64,000 bases of DNA, taken from positions 1 through 64,000 of the forward strand of contig SRSI01000002.1 of the NCBI GenBank assembly GCA_005656395.1. The letters run 5' to 3'. The notes under the pieces are model-generated. The model was not told where the DNA came from, did not search any database, and saw only the letters and a program-made list of their open reading frames with translations. Below, piece after piece: positions 46,656-58,035 of the stretch; position 1 is the first letter of the stretch, and every line of letters starts with the position of its first letter. The DNA is from Strongyloides papillosus. Lineage: Eukaryota; Nematoda; Chromadorea; Rhabditida; Strongyloididae. The translations under genes and the position numbers were made by a program.

Positions 46656-47640
46656 AATGGGTTTTAAGTAAATTCTTATTTTTAAAAAAAATTTAACTTC
46701 TCATATATTGGAAAAAGTAAATTTATATAAGAATAAAACACGACTCATAACTTTAGAGTAAAAAAAAAGCTACGAAAACCTTTACTTTCGGATTCATTTT
46801 AATTTCAATTTCTCCAAAAAAAAATTCTCTAAAAATTAACTTCGAAATATTCATTGTGAAGTCTGAAGATTTATGAAATACTCCATTAGAGCTGGAATGC
46901 CGCGCAGCGCACGATGAAACCACTGTTCGTTAAAAAATATTTTATTTAACCTCGGTTTGGCACTTCTTATTTTAGTTGAGTTGATCAAGATCAAAATTTT
47001 ACACACACATACTAATTTGTATAATATTTCTTGTTAAAGTACCGCGCGTTCATTTACTGAGTAATTAGTGTGTATAATATATTTTGTTAAAATTGGCGCG
47101 TCCATTAATCCAAAATTTGCACCATTTTTGGCGCTTTGGATTCATTTTTCTTCATGATGGAGCAGGATTTTTAGAATTTTTATTTTGGATTCCGATTTCT
47201 CGTAATAGAATTTATATACATGCAAATTTTCAGAATCAAATTCTGAAATCTAGGGGGTCAAAATATGCTTAACGTTGCATTTTCAGGGGTGACGTTAGTG
47301 AGTAGATATAAAAGTCTTTAAAAATCCTATAGATCGCTTTTGCTAAAATCTAAAATGTTTTATTTTATTATATCCTTACTTAATACTATTTATTACTATA
47401 ATATGATATCATCACATTATATTGAATGCTCATTATTTTATCTTTGTCAGAGGTCTCTATACGAACACCTGTGATTATGGTATTCTAGAACGTCCCTCCA
47501 ATTAATTACCTTTATAATTTTATATTGTCATTATATTATATTCTATAATAAATTCCTGCAAACAATCTTAAAATCGTATTCAGTTTTATATTGTCTTGGT
47601 ACATCCTCAAATTCCAATATCATTTCATATGTACCAAAGA
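46656..47640. other. Non-coding region, probably remains of mobile elements
   Basis: Holds small GC patches (GCCGCGCAGCGCACG near 46900; TACCGCGCG near 47041; GGCGCG near 47094) and the right 21-bp repeat, but no supportable gene. Confidence 0.4.
47304..47324 (+). repeat. Right copy of the 21-bp direct repeat
   Basis: Identical to 44769-44789. Confidence 0.55.
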
Positions 47641-47850
47641 GGGGATGTTTCGTACGTATATGGTTACAAGCTGTATGCTTGTCATCATCTTTTGTTATTG
47701 TATAAATACATTACTTTTTATAAAATAAAAATACTCTTACCTTTTTTACTGGTGTTATTTATTAATCAATAACTAAATATTATTAAATATAGAATAACTA
47801 TTAAACAATAGTGAAGTGAAAAATAGAAGTAATGTCTTACTGGCGATTCC
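47636..47850 (+). mobile_element. Possible relic LTR end
   Basis: A purine tract AAAGAGGGGA (47637-47646) is followed by TG, TATAAATAC (about 47701) and, at about 47840, TGGCGATTCCACC, which looks like a primer site. PPT-TG..-PBS-like order suggests a degenerate LTR, but no partner LTR or ORF is seen. Confidence 0.25.
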
Positions 47851-48223
47851 ACCTGTTAGAGAAATAATAAATAAACAATTACCACTAACAAATATAAATA
47901 TACCTTTATTTAGAACTTTAAAGGGTTAATAGGGTTACAATACGTTAAAAGTGGTCCTCTAAATAGGTCCCAGTTATCTATAATAAATTAAAGTAATTAA
48001 ATAAATAGTGGGAATCAAATTAACAATAAAAGTATGAATAAATTACACGAACAATAATCATTTTAAAAGATGATATTATAATTAAGGATGACAAATATGA
48101 ATGAAGAAATCATCCTCTTTTACCTTGTATAGGCCTTAATTCCCCTCGAGACCATAAAACTTCGTCATCATTTCACTCATTAATATAATATTTAATCTAC
48201 TATCCCAAATGAAAAAAGAGTAA
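47851..48223. other. AT-rich spacer
   Basis: Nothing supportable before the tRNA-Arg gene. Confidence 0.5.
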
Positions 48224-48296
48224 CGACCCCGGTGGGACTTGAACCCACAATCTTCTGCTTAGGAGACAGACGCCTTAGCCATTAGGCCACGGGGCC
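48224..48296 (-). tRNA. tRNA-Arg (CCT)
   Basis: On the minus strand GGCCCCG pairs with CGGGGTC, discriminator G. D arm GTGGCCTAATGGCTAAGGC, anticodon loop CTCCTAA (anticodon CCT), T arm TGGGTTCAAGTCCCA. Standard eukaryotic tRNA-Arg-CCT features. Confidence 0.95.
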
Positions 48297-48834
48297 GTTG
48301 GAAGCGACGCTTCAAACTTAGTTGTAAAGTATAACTAATAGTAAAGATTTAAAAATTTTTATTTTTTATCTATTTTAATTAGAGCAGAAATTTTAATTTC
48401 AGATAAAAATTTCCACAACAGTAACTATTATTTACTACAATGTTAAAATGTATAATAATTTCATTTTACAAATAATATGAATAAACAAATAATTTTAAAA
48501 TTTTTTATTAATAATAAAAATAATAATTAATTGAGATATAGTGTAGTTTTGTTATGTAGATTATTGTATGTGGGAGAATCTAGTTCTTCTGTTTTTAAGT
48601 TAAAATAAATATCGAATAATAATTAAAATAAAAAATTTAAAATATTGAAGAGTAGTACACAAAGATCAAACTTTTATTTAATAACCAACTAATAAAATAA
48701 TATGCATAGATAACCTACAAAGGTTTTTGAGGAGAAAAAAGTTTAACATCTATTTTATCATATTGAAAAAAAAACTTGGACGTTTATCACATAGAATTTT
48801 GTTAAAACATTCTTGGTATATATTTATACATAAT
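48297..48834. other. AT-rich spacer
   Basis: Nothing supportable between the tRNA and the second retrotransposon. Confidence 0.5.
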
Positions 48835-48994
48835 AGGAAAACATAATTGTAAAATTTAAATTATAAATCGAAAATTTAAATATATTATTATTATTATGTA
48901 AATTACTATACCTATATATTATTGAAAAATAATATGTAGAGATCTTTTTTCTTCTCGGATAAACGCCAAAAATTAAACCTTCTTATAAAAATTT
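48835..48994 (+). repeat. 5' LTR of the second retrotransposon
   Basis: Matches 53896-54055 with about four substitutions. The exact first base is uncertain because the 3' copy is preceded by a similar purine tract. Confidence 0.85.
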
Positions 48995-49024
48995 CTGGTT
49001 AAAAAGAAGTTTAATTTCCAGTTT

Positions 49025-52000
49025 ATGAGGAGAACAAGGGTTCACTCAGATATCATTGAGAAACTATCTACAGAAACTGTAGAAGACTACTATAAACGTT
49101 TAATAAACCAGGCCAAAGAAGACGTACAAAGGCTAGTGCACAAGCCAGTACATTCAAATTATCAAGAGTCAAAAATGTCCGACGATAATATTTCAGAAAG
49201 AGATGACCCCATCCCTCAAAATGTCTAACTAGCATTGAACAATCTTAGAAATGATATGGTTGAAAAATTGGATGCTTTAACAAATCAAATTGCTTTATTG
49301 TTAAAATCAAAAGATATAAATAACAATGAGCAACACTCCCCACCTCAAAATTTGAATATGTCCACATCATCATCATCTACTGATGTTCAACTACAGGTAC
49401 TTCAAGCTTTGAATAGTAGTAACTTAATCAAACCTTTTGATGGCACAAATAAGAGTATTAGTATTAAAACTTGGTTCAGTAACTTGGAACGATACTTCAA
49501 ACTAAATGGTACAATTTCAAGTGAATATTTTGATTATCTCCTGTTGAAACTTGATGGTGAACCGTTAGAAATTGCTTCACAGTATGATGGTAACTACTTT
49601 CAGGTTAAGAAACAGTTGATCCTCCTATTTGATTCCAACAAATCTTGTATTTCTGCTGAAAGAGAATTAGATAGTCTGACTGGACAAATTGATAGAATAC
49701 AGGATCTTGACTCCAATGCCTCCAAGATCAAATTTCTATGTCGCATTGTCTACCAAGGTAAATCAGGTGAGGAAAGACTGAAGGTACAGGCTAAGAAATT
49801 ATGGTCCCTATTACGTCCTTCCATTAAAAAGGTTACGAAATTGCCGATGAGATATAATGATTTTGACTGGGATTTGTTCATCCTCGACATGAAGCAAAGT
49901 TTTGAGATTGATAGTGCTGAATATAGAGAGAGACGATTTCCAAATAGAAACTTGAAACTACCATCTGATAGTCATAATAAAGAAAAAAGGTGTCTCAATC
50001 TTGGATGCAAATTTCCGTATAATCACGATACTTCAAACTGCAAAATGCAAAAAATTTTAAAAGATCATAAGAGCCTCCCAAAGAACAATCTTGTTATGAG
50101 TGATTCACCGAATAACTTATTGACTTCACTTGAAAAAGAATGTAATACGGTATTTGATAAAAATGAATGTTTAGAATCCTCTCAAGATGACAGTGATTCG
50201 GATGCTAGCTTAAGTGACGCCCCAGGTCTGATATATAAAAGTGGAAAAATTTCAAATATTTCTGTTGTCATTGCTATAGATTCTGGATCAACCTTCACAT
50301 CGATCAGCGATAATCTTCAGTGTCTGTTAAAAATGCCGGATAAAGAAGGTTCTGAAGTTCCTGTTAAGCTAATTGAAGGAATGACAGCTGTCAAGAGAGT
50401 GAAAGGGAAGAGACTTCTAACGATAGAAGGTAATTCGATCTATCTGAAGCACCCATTGATATTCAACTCGCACCACCACAACTTCGACATCCTTCTTGGA
50501 AGAGACATGCTTAAGAAGTACGGTGCTATTGTTGATCATACAGACGGAGCGATCAACTGGTCTGTAACAGGTAAATGTATTATTAAAAACACTAATTCTT
50601 TAAATTTTTTGATCACACCGAGTGAATTCTCGCCGACTACACACGATGACATCACATTTGATGATCTGAAAGTGTTCCAGTATGGAATCAATATAAATTC
50701 AAACGAAGAATCTAAAACTTACGCTTTATGTGCTGAATCTGTTATCGTCGACCAAGATAAGCAAAAATATTTGGATGAATTTATAGCTGCTTCTGATAAA
50801 AGTCTTCGTGAAAAATTCCCGAGTGTTTTCATAGTGAATGACAGTCAAATTGTTCCAACCATGGTTGCTGAAGAACAGCATTTTAATTTCACTGAACAGA
50901 ATAAGAATTATAAGACCTATGGATTATCTTATCACAACCAATCTATAGCACTCCAGCTAGCTAAGACTTGGGAAGACGCTGGAATCATTGAAGAAGGTGA
51001 ACCAGATAATGGGATCACTCATCCAGTTATACTGATTGATAAGCAAAAAGATTCTTCGGATGACAACAAGAATGTTGATATTACAAGTAGATATAGAATA
51101 GTATGCGATTTTAGATGCATCAACGAATTCACACATAAACAATGTGAGATTTCCATGAATATAACAAACAGTATTTTGATCAATCGTCCCTTCGTGTTCT
51201 GTTCCAAACTTGATTTCAAGACTGCCTATGGACAGATAAAACTTCATCCTTCAAATACGAGATCGTTTAACATTACTATTGGTCATAAGAAATTCAACTA
51301 TCTCACTCTTCCACAGGGAGCTAGAAATAGCGCCACTCTTTTTAAAATAGTGATGATGAATCTTTTTCAAGATCTCTTTGAGCAACAGCATCTTCAATGG
51401 TATCATGATGATATGTTGATAATGACTCATGCTGATTCTCAATCACCTCTCACCATAGATGATGAAATCAGGAAAGCTCAAGAACATTGTGATTTATTAG
51501 AACTGGTTTTTCAGCGGATGGAATCCAAGAATGTCAAAGTTTCACAGATAAAATCTCAACTCTTCCAAAAGTCTGTTAGTTATCTAGGTTTCACTTTAAC
51601 TAGAACTGGTTGGCGTCCGTCAATACAATCTGTTAATAGAATTTTAAACCGTGGTAGACCTGACTCTCGTGAAAGTTTGAGACGATTCCTTTATGCAAGC
51701 AATTATTTCTCCATTTGTATCCCAAACTTCAGTGTAATAGCTTCATCATTATATGACCTCATCAATACCAAATCAAAAAAGAAATTTGTAATGCAAACTC
51801 ACCATTTAGATGCTTACCATAAGATAGCACGATCCTTATGTGACGTTAACCATAAACTGTATTTTGGAGATCCCAATGCAGACTACATTATTCGCGTAGA
51901 TGCCTCAAGTACAGAGATTGGTGGATCCATATCACAGAACTTATTTGATGCTGAGACCAATACCATTAGAGAAGTACCATTAGGGTTTGTAAGTTTTCGT

Positions 52001-52345
52001 TTACCAAAAGTGGTTCGTCGTCGTTCTAGCACATATTTGGAGTTGAAAGGGATTGCGTCAGTACTGGAATACTATAAATTCTTGTTAGAAAATTGTCCTG
52101 GAAAAATTAGGATACTTACCGATCATAAACCACTGGAGAAGTTAAGATACACGGCAAGCATGTCAAAACACGTTGAATTACTATCCCATATAGATAAATT
52201 TAACTGTATATTTGAATACTCACCAGGTAAACTTCACTTCATGCCGGATTGGTTGAGCAGAATTGAGAATGAAAAGTTGCTACATGACGATGAAAGTGGT
52301 GATGATGAAAAAGGGTATGATGATTCTAATGAACAATTTAATTAA
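49025..52345 (+). CDS. Gag-protease-RT-RNase H ORF with one in-frame TAA
   Basis: ATG at 49025. The frame is interrupted at 49226-49228 by TAA followed by CTAG, then open to TAA at 52343-52345. Gag region to about 50.1 kb; a zinc-knuckle-like CLNLGCKFPYNHDTSNC lies near 49.99-50.04 kb. Protease DSGS at 50279. RT palm motifs: CDFRCINEF, LDFKTAYGQIKL, LPQGARNSATLF, and a YHDD box at 51401 (usually YLDD/YVDD/YIDD). RNase H: RVDASS near 51.9 kb and TDHKPL near 52.12 kb. Translation could restart at ATG 49256 after the first stop, or read through it. The stop may also be a simple nonsense mutation. Confidence 0.8.
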
Positions 52346-52357
52346 TTAACATGCCTA

Positions 52358-53878
52358 TTGGTAAAACATTCCCGTGGCAGACCGCGAGTTTTGAAAGAAA
52401 AAAACAATGAAATTCTCATTAAACGTAAAGTGGGAAGACCAAAGAAAGGTGAAAGTTCACCAACAAAACAATGTCATGAGAAAGTTAATGTAACAAATAA
52501 AGAGAAAGAACATAGTGACGATGAGTTAAATATCGTAGAGTTAAATGAAAAAAATGATATGTCAAACACCGAAAAAAATGATGATGATAATGAGATACAC
52601 ATTACAGAGTTAAATAAAAAAGAAAAATCTTCTCTTTATAAGATATTGAGAAGTAACATATTATTTTCTTTTGATGAGTTAAAAATGGAGCAAGAAAAAG
52701 ATGATAATTGTCAAAGAGCGGTTAAGAACAAGTACTTTTTAAACTACAATGTACGAGTGAACGATAATGGTATTATACAGATTTGTAAAACAAATCTTGA
52801 AAAAGGGGAGGCATGTGATGACAAAAATTGGAAAACTTTAATACCACTTTCCTTAGCTGAGAAAGTTATAAAGATGACACATAGTCAGGGACACTATTCG
52901 TTCATTAAGACATTGTCCGCCATCAATTATTTTTGTTATATACCTCAGCCTGGGAAAATGATAAAAAAGATTTTAAATAATTGCAACACGTGTTTTATAA
53001 GAAACTCTGGTCACCATCATCAGCCAAGCAATAAAACAATAGACTTGTCATGTTATCCATTCGATCGTTTGTCAATGGATCTTATTACACCAAGAACAAT
53101 TGACCAAATATGTCACCACAAATATATACTTGTAGTATGTGACGAATGTACTAAGTATGTCTGGGTCTTGCCTTTGCTCAGTAAAGAAGGTAGTGAAATA
53201 ATTGATACATTGATAAAGAATATATTTACCAAAGGAGCTCTTCCCAGTGTTATAAGAACTGATGGTGATGGTCAATTCAGGGGATCACACTTTAGTGATG
53301 CCATGAAAGAACTTGGTGTAAAATTAGAGCTTTCTACAGCCTATGACTCCAACTCAAATGCTATTGTGGAAAATAAGATCAAAAGTGCTAACAAAGTTAT
53401 TCATTCTCTGACGAAAGATTACCCAACAATATCATTCTGTCAATTACTTGATCTAGTGAGCCATTTTATAAATAATTCTAGAGTAATTGGTATGCAAATG
53501 ACTCCAGTTGAGATGATGTTTGGGATATCTCCTCGAACTACTTTGTCTAACATCTTGGATCACAATAGTACATTAAAATACATTGATCGTTCAGATAATT
53601 TAAATGAATGGTTGAACTCAATAACTATGGTTCGCAGAATCCTAAATGATCAATATATTCAATACAGACAAAATGTAAACAATAAGAAAAAAGAAAAATA
53701 TGATACTTTTGAGGTTGGAGACACCTTTTACTTCAGGCGTCCCAGAAAGCATACGTTTGATAAAAATTACACTCCTCACGTTGTACTCAAGGATTTGAGA
53801 ACCAAAGTCTTGTATAAAAGTGGTAACAAAACCTTGGAGGCATCAAAAGCAAAGATTAAAAAACTCCATGTTTCTTAA
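52358..53878 (+). CDS. Integrase part of the second retrotransposon, with AT-hook motifs
   Basis: Same frame as the RT ORF, separated only by TAA at 52343-52345, and it has no ATG for its first ~200 bases, so it was made as the end of the polyprotein. It begins with two AT-hook cores (RGRPR, VGRPKKG), then an acidic linker and an HHCC finger (HSQGHYS..CNTC). The catalytic D,D35E residues are encoded at 53078, 53261 and 53369. The C-terminal domain is basic (RRPRKHTF) without an evident chromodomain. The catalytic triad is intact. Confidence 0.85.
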   Translation: MVKHSRGRPRVLKEKNNEILIKRKVGRPKKGESSPTKQCHEKVNVTNKEKEHSDDELNIVELNEKNDMSNTEKNDDDNEIHITELNKKEKSSLYKILRSNILFSFDELKMEQEKDDNCQRAVKNKYFLNYNVRVNDNGIIQICKTNLEKGEACDDKNWKTLIPLSLAEKVIKMTHSQGHYSFIKTLSAINYFCYIPQPGKMIKKILNNCNTCFIRNSGHHHQPSNKTIDLSCYPFDRLSMDLITPRTIDQICHHKYILVVCDECTKYVWVLPLLSKEGSEIIDTLIKNIFTKGALPSVIRTDGDGQFRGSHFSDAMKELGVKLELSTAYDSNSNAIVENKIKSANKVIHSLTKDYPTISFCQLLDLVSHFINNSRVIGMQMTPVEMMFGISPRTTLSNILDHNSTLKYIDRSDNLNEWLNSITMVRRILNDQYIQYRQNVNNKKKEKYDTFEVGDTFYFRRPRKHTFDKNYTPHVVLKDLRTKVLYKSGNKTLEASKAKIKKLHVS

Positions 53879-53895
53879 TCTTCAAGAAATGGAGG

Positions 53896-54055
53896 AGGAA
53901 AACATAATTGTAAAATCTAAATTATAAATCGAAAATTTAAATATATTATTATTATTATGTAAATTACAATACCTATATATTATTGAAAAATAATATATAG
54001 AGATCTTTTTTCTTCTCTGATAAACGCCAAAAATTAAACCTTCTTATAAAAATTT
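53896..54055 (+). repeat. 3' LTR of the second retrotransposon
   Basis: See the 5' LTR; its right edge abuts an inverted Helentron-like fragment. Confidence 0.85.
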
Positions 54056-55184
54056 ATAAGCTATAAAAATTAATCAAGTTTGAGTACAGTTATGCTAAAA
54101 ACAAAACCGATATTTGTGTAAAAAATGAAGAAAATATGAGAAAATTGTCACTAAAATTAGTAAAATCCGTTCCGCAAATAAGCAATAAACTTCCCAATAG
54201 TTTGACTTTTTAAGTTAGACTTAAATCTATATAAAAGAAACTATATTTATTTAATTTTATAGAGATTCCATTAAGTAATAGCTATTTAACATTTTAATTT
54301 TTACCAAAAAAATAGTCATCACTTGTTGACCCATAACTTGACTAATTTGCTATCAATCTTAATAATGTTGTGTTTCCCCCTTATTTTATGTTAGTATCCT
54401 TCTAATGAGTCATAAATCATAAAATTTCACTAACTTTGATAAGAGTTATTTCCGGAAAAAAACTATGCAAAAATGTGTTTTGAAAGTGATGTTTTTTTAG
54501 AATAATTTGGCTAGTTATGGACCAAAGGTTTCGGGACTTATTTTTCTACCTAAGTTGAAAAAAATACATCAAATGATTAATTTAACCAATAAAATTAATC
54601 AATTTTGAAAGAAGTTATGTCTGGAACAAAATTAGTTTTTACAAAAATAATGGAAAAAAAACAAAAAAGTTGACATTCAAATTAATATAACTTCTTTCGT
54701 AGTTGAGCTATAAAGTTCGTTAGATATTTGTTTTTTAAGTTAGACGTAGATCTATATAACAAATACAATTCTTTTTCATTTTATAAAGTTTTGACTAATT
54801 TATAGATATTTAACATTTTAATTATTTTTTTAAAGTAGTCACCACTCTTTGGATCATAACTCGGCCAATTTTTAATACAATTCCATAGTATTATATTTCC
54901 TCATTATTCTGGAATTAGACTTTTCAAATGATATAGAAACCATCTTACTTTATTAATTTTAAAGTAACGTTGTTCCCTGTATAAATCTATGCTAAAAAAA
55001 AACCAAAAAAACAGTGTTTTTAAGATAATTTGGGCAATATATGGTTTAAAACATTTGAGACCTTTTTTCCCCTAAGTTAGAAAAAAACACATTTTTGGCT
55101 ATTAACCGTAAAAATCGGTTAAATCTGAAGAGAGTTATGAGATAGACAAATATTTTTTTCTTATTTCTTTTTGTTATAGATTAT
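54056..55184 (-). mobile_element. Inverted, truncated Helentron-like fragment (copy E)
   Basis: On the minus strand the shared left end ATCTATAACAAAAAGAAATAAG-type sequence begins at about 55183. At least two ~520-bp units follow, until the match stops at the retrotransposon LTR; tail and hairpin are missing. Confidence 0.65.
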
Positions 55185-55372
55185 ACACTATATTAATTAT
55201 ATTTTTTTTGTTATGTCTAAAGTATAATTAATAAATATTTTAATAACTGTAAAAATAAAATAATGAAATAAATTACTTTTGTTGAATTTTATTTATTTCT
55301 AAAAATTATCAAAGATATTTTACAGAAACAAAAATATTATAGTTTAAAAAAATGCTAGAAAGGCAAATGATA

Positions 55373-56742
55373 TGCCGCCAGCAGGGGTCGAACCTGCGAC
55401 CTTGGGCTTATTAGACCCACGCTCTAACCGACGGGTGCACGTAAATCCACCAAAAATTTTTGTCAAAAAACGCAATCTAGAGAATTGTGTGATTTTTGGC
55501 AAAAAATGCAATCTAGGATTTTATATAATGGTAATACATATAATATATGTACTACCATTATACAAAATACCAAACTGCCCCAGCATCAGTACTAAACTGA
55601 AACTGGGTTTTATAAACCAACGACATAATAAAAGTACCTACCCCACACCTATTTCATTTCATTCACTTATAATTTTTATGTCACTTTAAATAAAATGAAA
55701 ATGATTTAATAATGATTAATATATACATTTTTTTAATAAAATATAAAGTGATAAATTGTATAACTTATGAACATATACATTATTTTGATCATATTTGGTA
55801 TAAAGAAATTTTTTAAAACACAATTAAATTATATTTAACAATAATAATTGTATTAGTGTTACATATTTTTATTTAATATGAGTATTCTATTTTTTCTAAT
55901 GTACAAACATATCTAGTACGTATATTAACAAAGAAATCGCCCTTAGAATTTTATAACCTTAAAATTGGTGTTTCAGTCTCAAAAAGTATATATTTCACAA
56001 GCATAATAATTTTGTTATCATTATTATGATGTAGCAAAAAATCCGTACTTAAATTGGTAAAATCTAAAGTAATTATACTTGATATTTATATTTTATTAAT
56101 AACTATCTTGCAAAATATCAAAAAATATCTTTTAGATTTATGACATTACTTTTGTTAACATTATTTATGATGCAGTAAAAATTCTATATTTTCAGAATGG
56201 TAAAAATTTAGATTGATTTTGTTGTAATGTTTAAATTGAATAATATTTACCTTACAAAGTAAAAATTTGTTTTTATTTAAAATTAATACCATATTTTCTA
56301 GTTTAAAATAACTTTGCTAACGTTATTCAAGACATAATAAAAATCTATACTTCAAATTTGTAAAATCTAGAGTAATTATGTTTAGCAATTGAATTTTATT
56401 AACAATTTGCTTAATAATTAACAAAAATTTACTTACATCTTAATTATTAGTGAATACATAGATTACCAACATAAAATAAAATATCTTTTATATTCCAAAT
56501 GTTACTATATAAATTTAATTTATCAATAAAACAACAATAACATAAAATAATACATTTAATCATCAAAAAAATATTAAAAATTATATGTTTTTTTTTGTTT
56601 ATAATAAAAGGAATTTACATTAATCTAATATTTTATAAACATAATCCCGACACTAAATATGGTAAAAAATCACTGTGTGATTTTTGGCAAAAAACGCATT
56701 GTAGGATTTACGTGCTACCCTAACCGACTGAGCTATGGCGGC
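55373..56742 (-). pseudogene. tRNA-Ile (AAT) gene split by a transposon
   Basis: The 5' part (56742-56721: GCCGCCATAGCTCAGTCGGTTA) and the 3' part (55424-55373) form a complete 74-nt tRNA if 55425-56720 is left out. The acceptor GCCGCCA pairs with TGGCGGC, the anticodon loop CTAATAA gives AAT and the T arm is canonical. The break lies in the D loop, so the A box is destroyed and the gene is dead. Confidence 0.92.
55433..56720. mobile_element. 1288-bp non-autonomous DNA transposon with 8-bp target duplication
   Basis: Inserted in the tRNA-Ile gene with the 8-bp duplication TAACCGAC (55425-55432 and 56721-56728). Terminal inverted repeats GGGT(A)GCACGTAAATCC differ by one inserted base. Subterminal motifs (GCGTTTTTTGCCAAAAATCACAC-type, here in parts) recur at both ends, and an imperfect 39-bp palindrome lies at 55524-55562. 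No transposase ORF. The 8-bp duplication fits hAT or P superfamilies; the ends do not decide which. Confidence 0.88.
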
Positions 56743-57684
56743 TTGTGTGACAAGCCTTTTCTTTAATCTTTTATGTCAAAAAGGTAAAACACTATTCCAA
56801 CCAATAAAATTGCCCGAACATTTCCAAATAATTTATCTTCTTTATCTTAATAGACAATTACTAGTAATGCATTAATTAACTCTTATATCTAGGAAAAGTC
56901 TATAATATTAAATGAAATAATATTTAATTTATACTTTTATTGGAATTCGATTTTCAGAAAGGACTATCGTTACAGGAGTACCAAAAATTTACTGAAATGA
57001 TAATTAAAGTTTATATAAAAATTGATAAACAATTCTACTTATTCTTTATTATAATGTTATTATTGTCTATTTAAAGAAAAATATAAATTAATAATGCCAT
57101 CATTCTAAGAATTCATTTAGATGTCATTAATATTAGAAAACTGGAAATTAAATAAAAAATATGTATCAATTAATTATAAATGCATCATATATATCGTTTA
57201 ACGTTATGGTGATTTAAATATGTTAAGAACAAGTAAAAATTTAGTGTGTTCTTTTACCAACTAAATTAACAAAGGACTATATAAATATTGATAGCTTAAA
57301 TCAAAAAACACTACTTAATAAATAAAATTTCCCCTTAGTAATTGAGTTATTATAAAAATTTACAGAAATTATACATTCTCATGAAATTAATATTTAATCG
57401 AATTTTGTAGTTATTAATGCGCAGATTCTTAGAATGTCGTCAAAATAAATTTCCAAATACACTCTTTCTATTATTCACAAGGTGATGATTTTAATTGCAA
57501 TCTTAATTGTCGTTTACCGTAATTTTTTTTATCATTAATTTAATAGTCAACTTCCTTTTTTATAAATATAAATTAATATTATTACCTTGAAATAGCATTT
57601 TTCCGCGTGTTTAGAAAATAATTTCGGTTGGAACAGTGTTTCCTTTTTTGACAGGAAATAGTGAAAAAATGACTCGCCACCATA
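56743..57684. other. AT-rich spacer
   Basis: No feature I can support. Confidence 0.5.
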
Positions 57685-57756
57685 GCCTCATTGGCTCAGG
57701 GGCAGAGCGTCTGTCTAGTAAACAGAAGGTCGCTGGTTCGATTCCAGCATGAGGCA
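57685..57756 (+). tRNA. tRNA-Thr (AGT)
   Basis: Acceptor GCCTCAT with ATGAGGC, discriminator A; anticodon stem CTGT..ACAG with loop CTAGTAA (AGT); T arm GCTGGTTCGATTCCAGC. Its acceptor stem equals that of the tRNA-Arg gene 200 bp away. Confidence 0.93.
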
Positions 57757-57961
57757 TTCTTTAAGGTCCTCGTTTTCATTATTTACAAAAAAAATCGTTT
57801 TTGAATATTTAGTAGCTACTACTATCAAAAAATTTCATATTATTTATAAATAAATAAGAGAACACTTTTTTTATTCCGAAACAAATTTAAAAAAATGATT
57901 TTGTTTCGAACAAATATAAACAATAGTAAAGAGCAATAATATTGAAAGAAAAAAGTCTACC

Positions 57962-58035
57962 AGCCTCATCCCGGGCTCGAACCGAGGACCTTATGATTAG
58001 AAGTCATACATTCTATCCAACTGAACTAATGAGGC
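57962..58035 (-). tRNA. tRNA-Arg (TCT)
   Basis: On the minus strand GCCTCAT pairs with ATGAGGC, discriminator T; D arm TAGTTCAGTTGGATAGAA, anticodon loop CTTCTAA (TCT), T arm CTCGGTTCGAGCCCGGG. The anticodon and D arm fit tRNA-Arg-TCT, but the acceptor stem is the one used by the convergent tRNA-Thr gene. Confidence 0.85.

Larger units (their letters stand above)
48835..54055 (+). mobile_element. Second Ty3/Gypsy-like LTR retrotransposon (5.2 kb)
   Basis: LTRs of about 160 bp at 48835-48994 and 53896-54055 differ at about four positions, so this copy is older than the 11.4-kb element. A purine tract (GGAGGAGG) precedes the right LTR. TGG at 48996 may start the primer site; the tRNA is not identified. 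Domain order is gag-PR-RT-RNaseH-IN, in one frame with two TAA codons. The LTR edges lack clear TG..CA. ATAA at 48830-48833 and 54056-54059 may be a target duplication, but this is uncertain. Confidence 0.85.
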
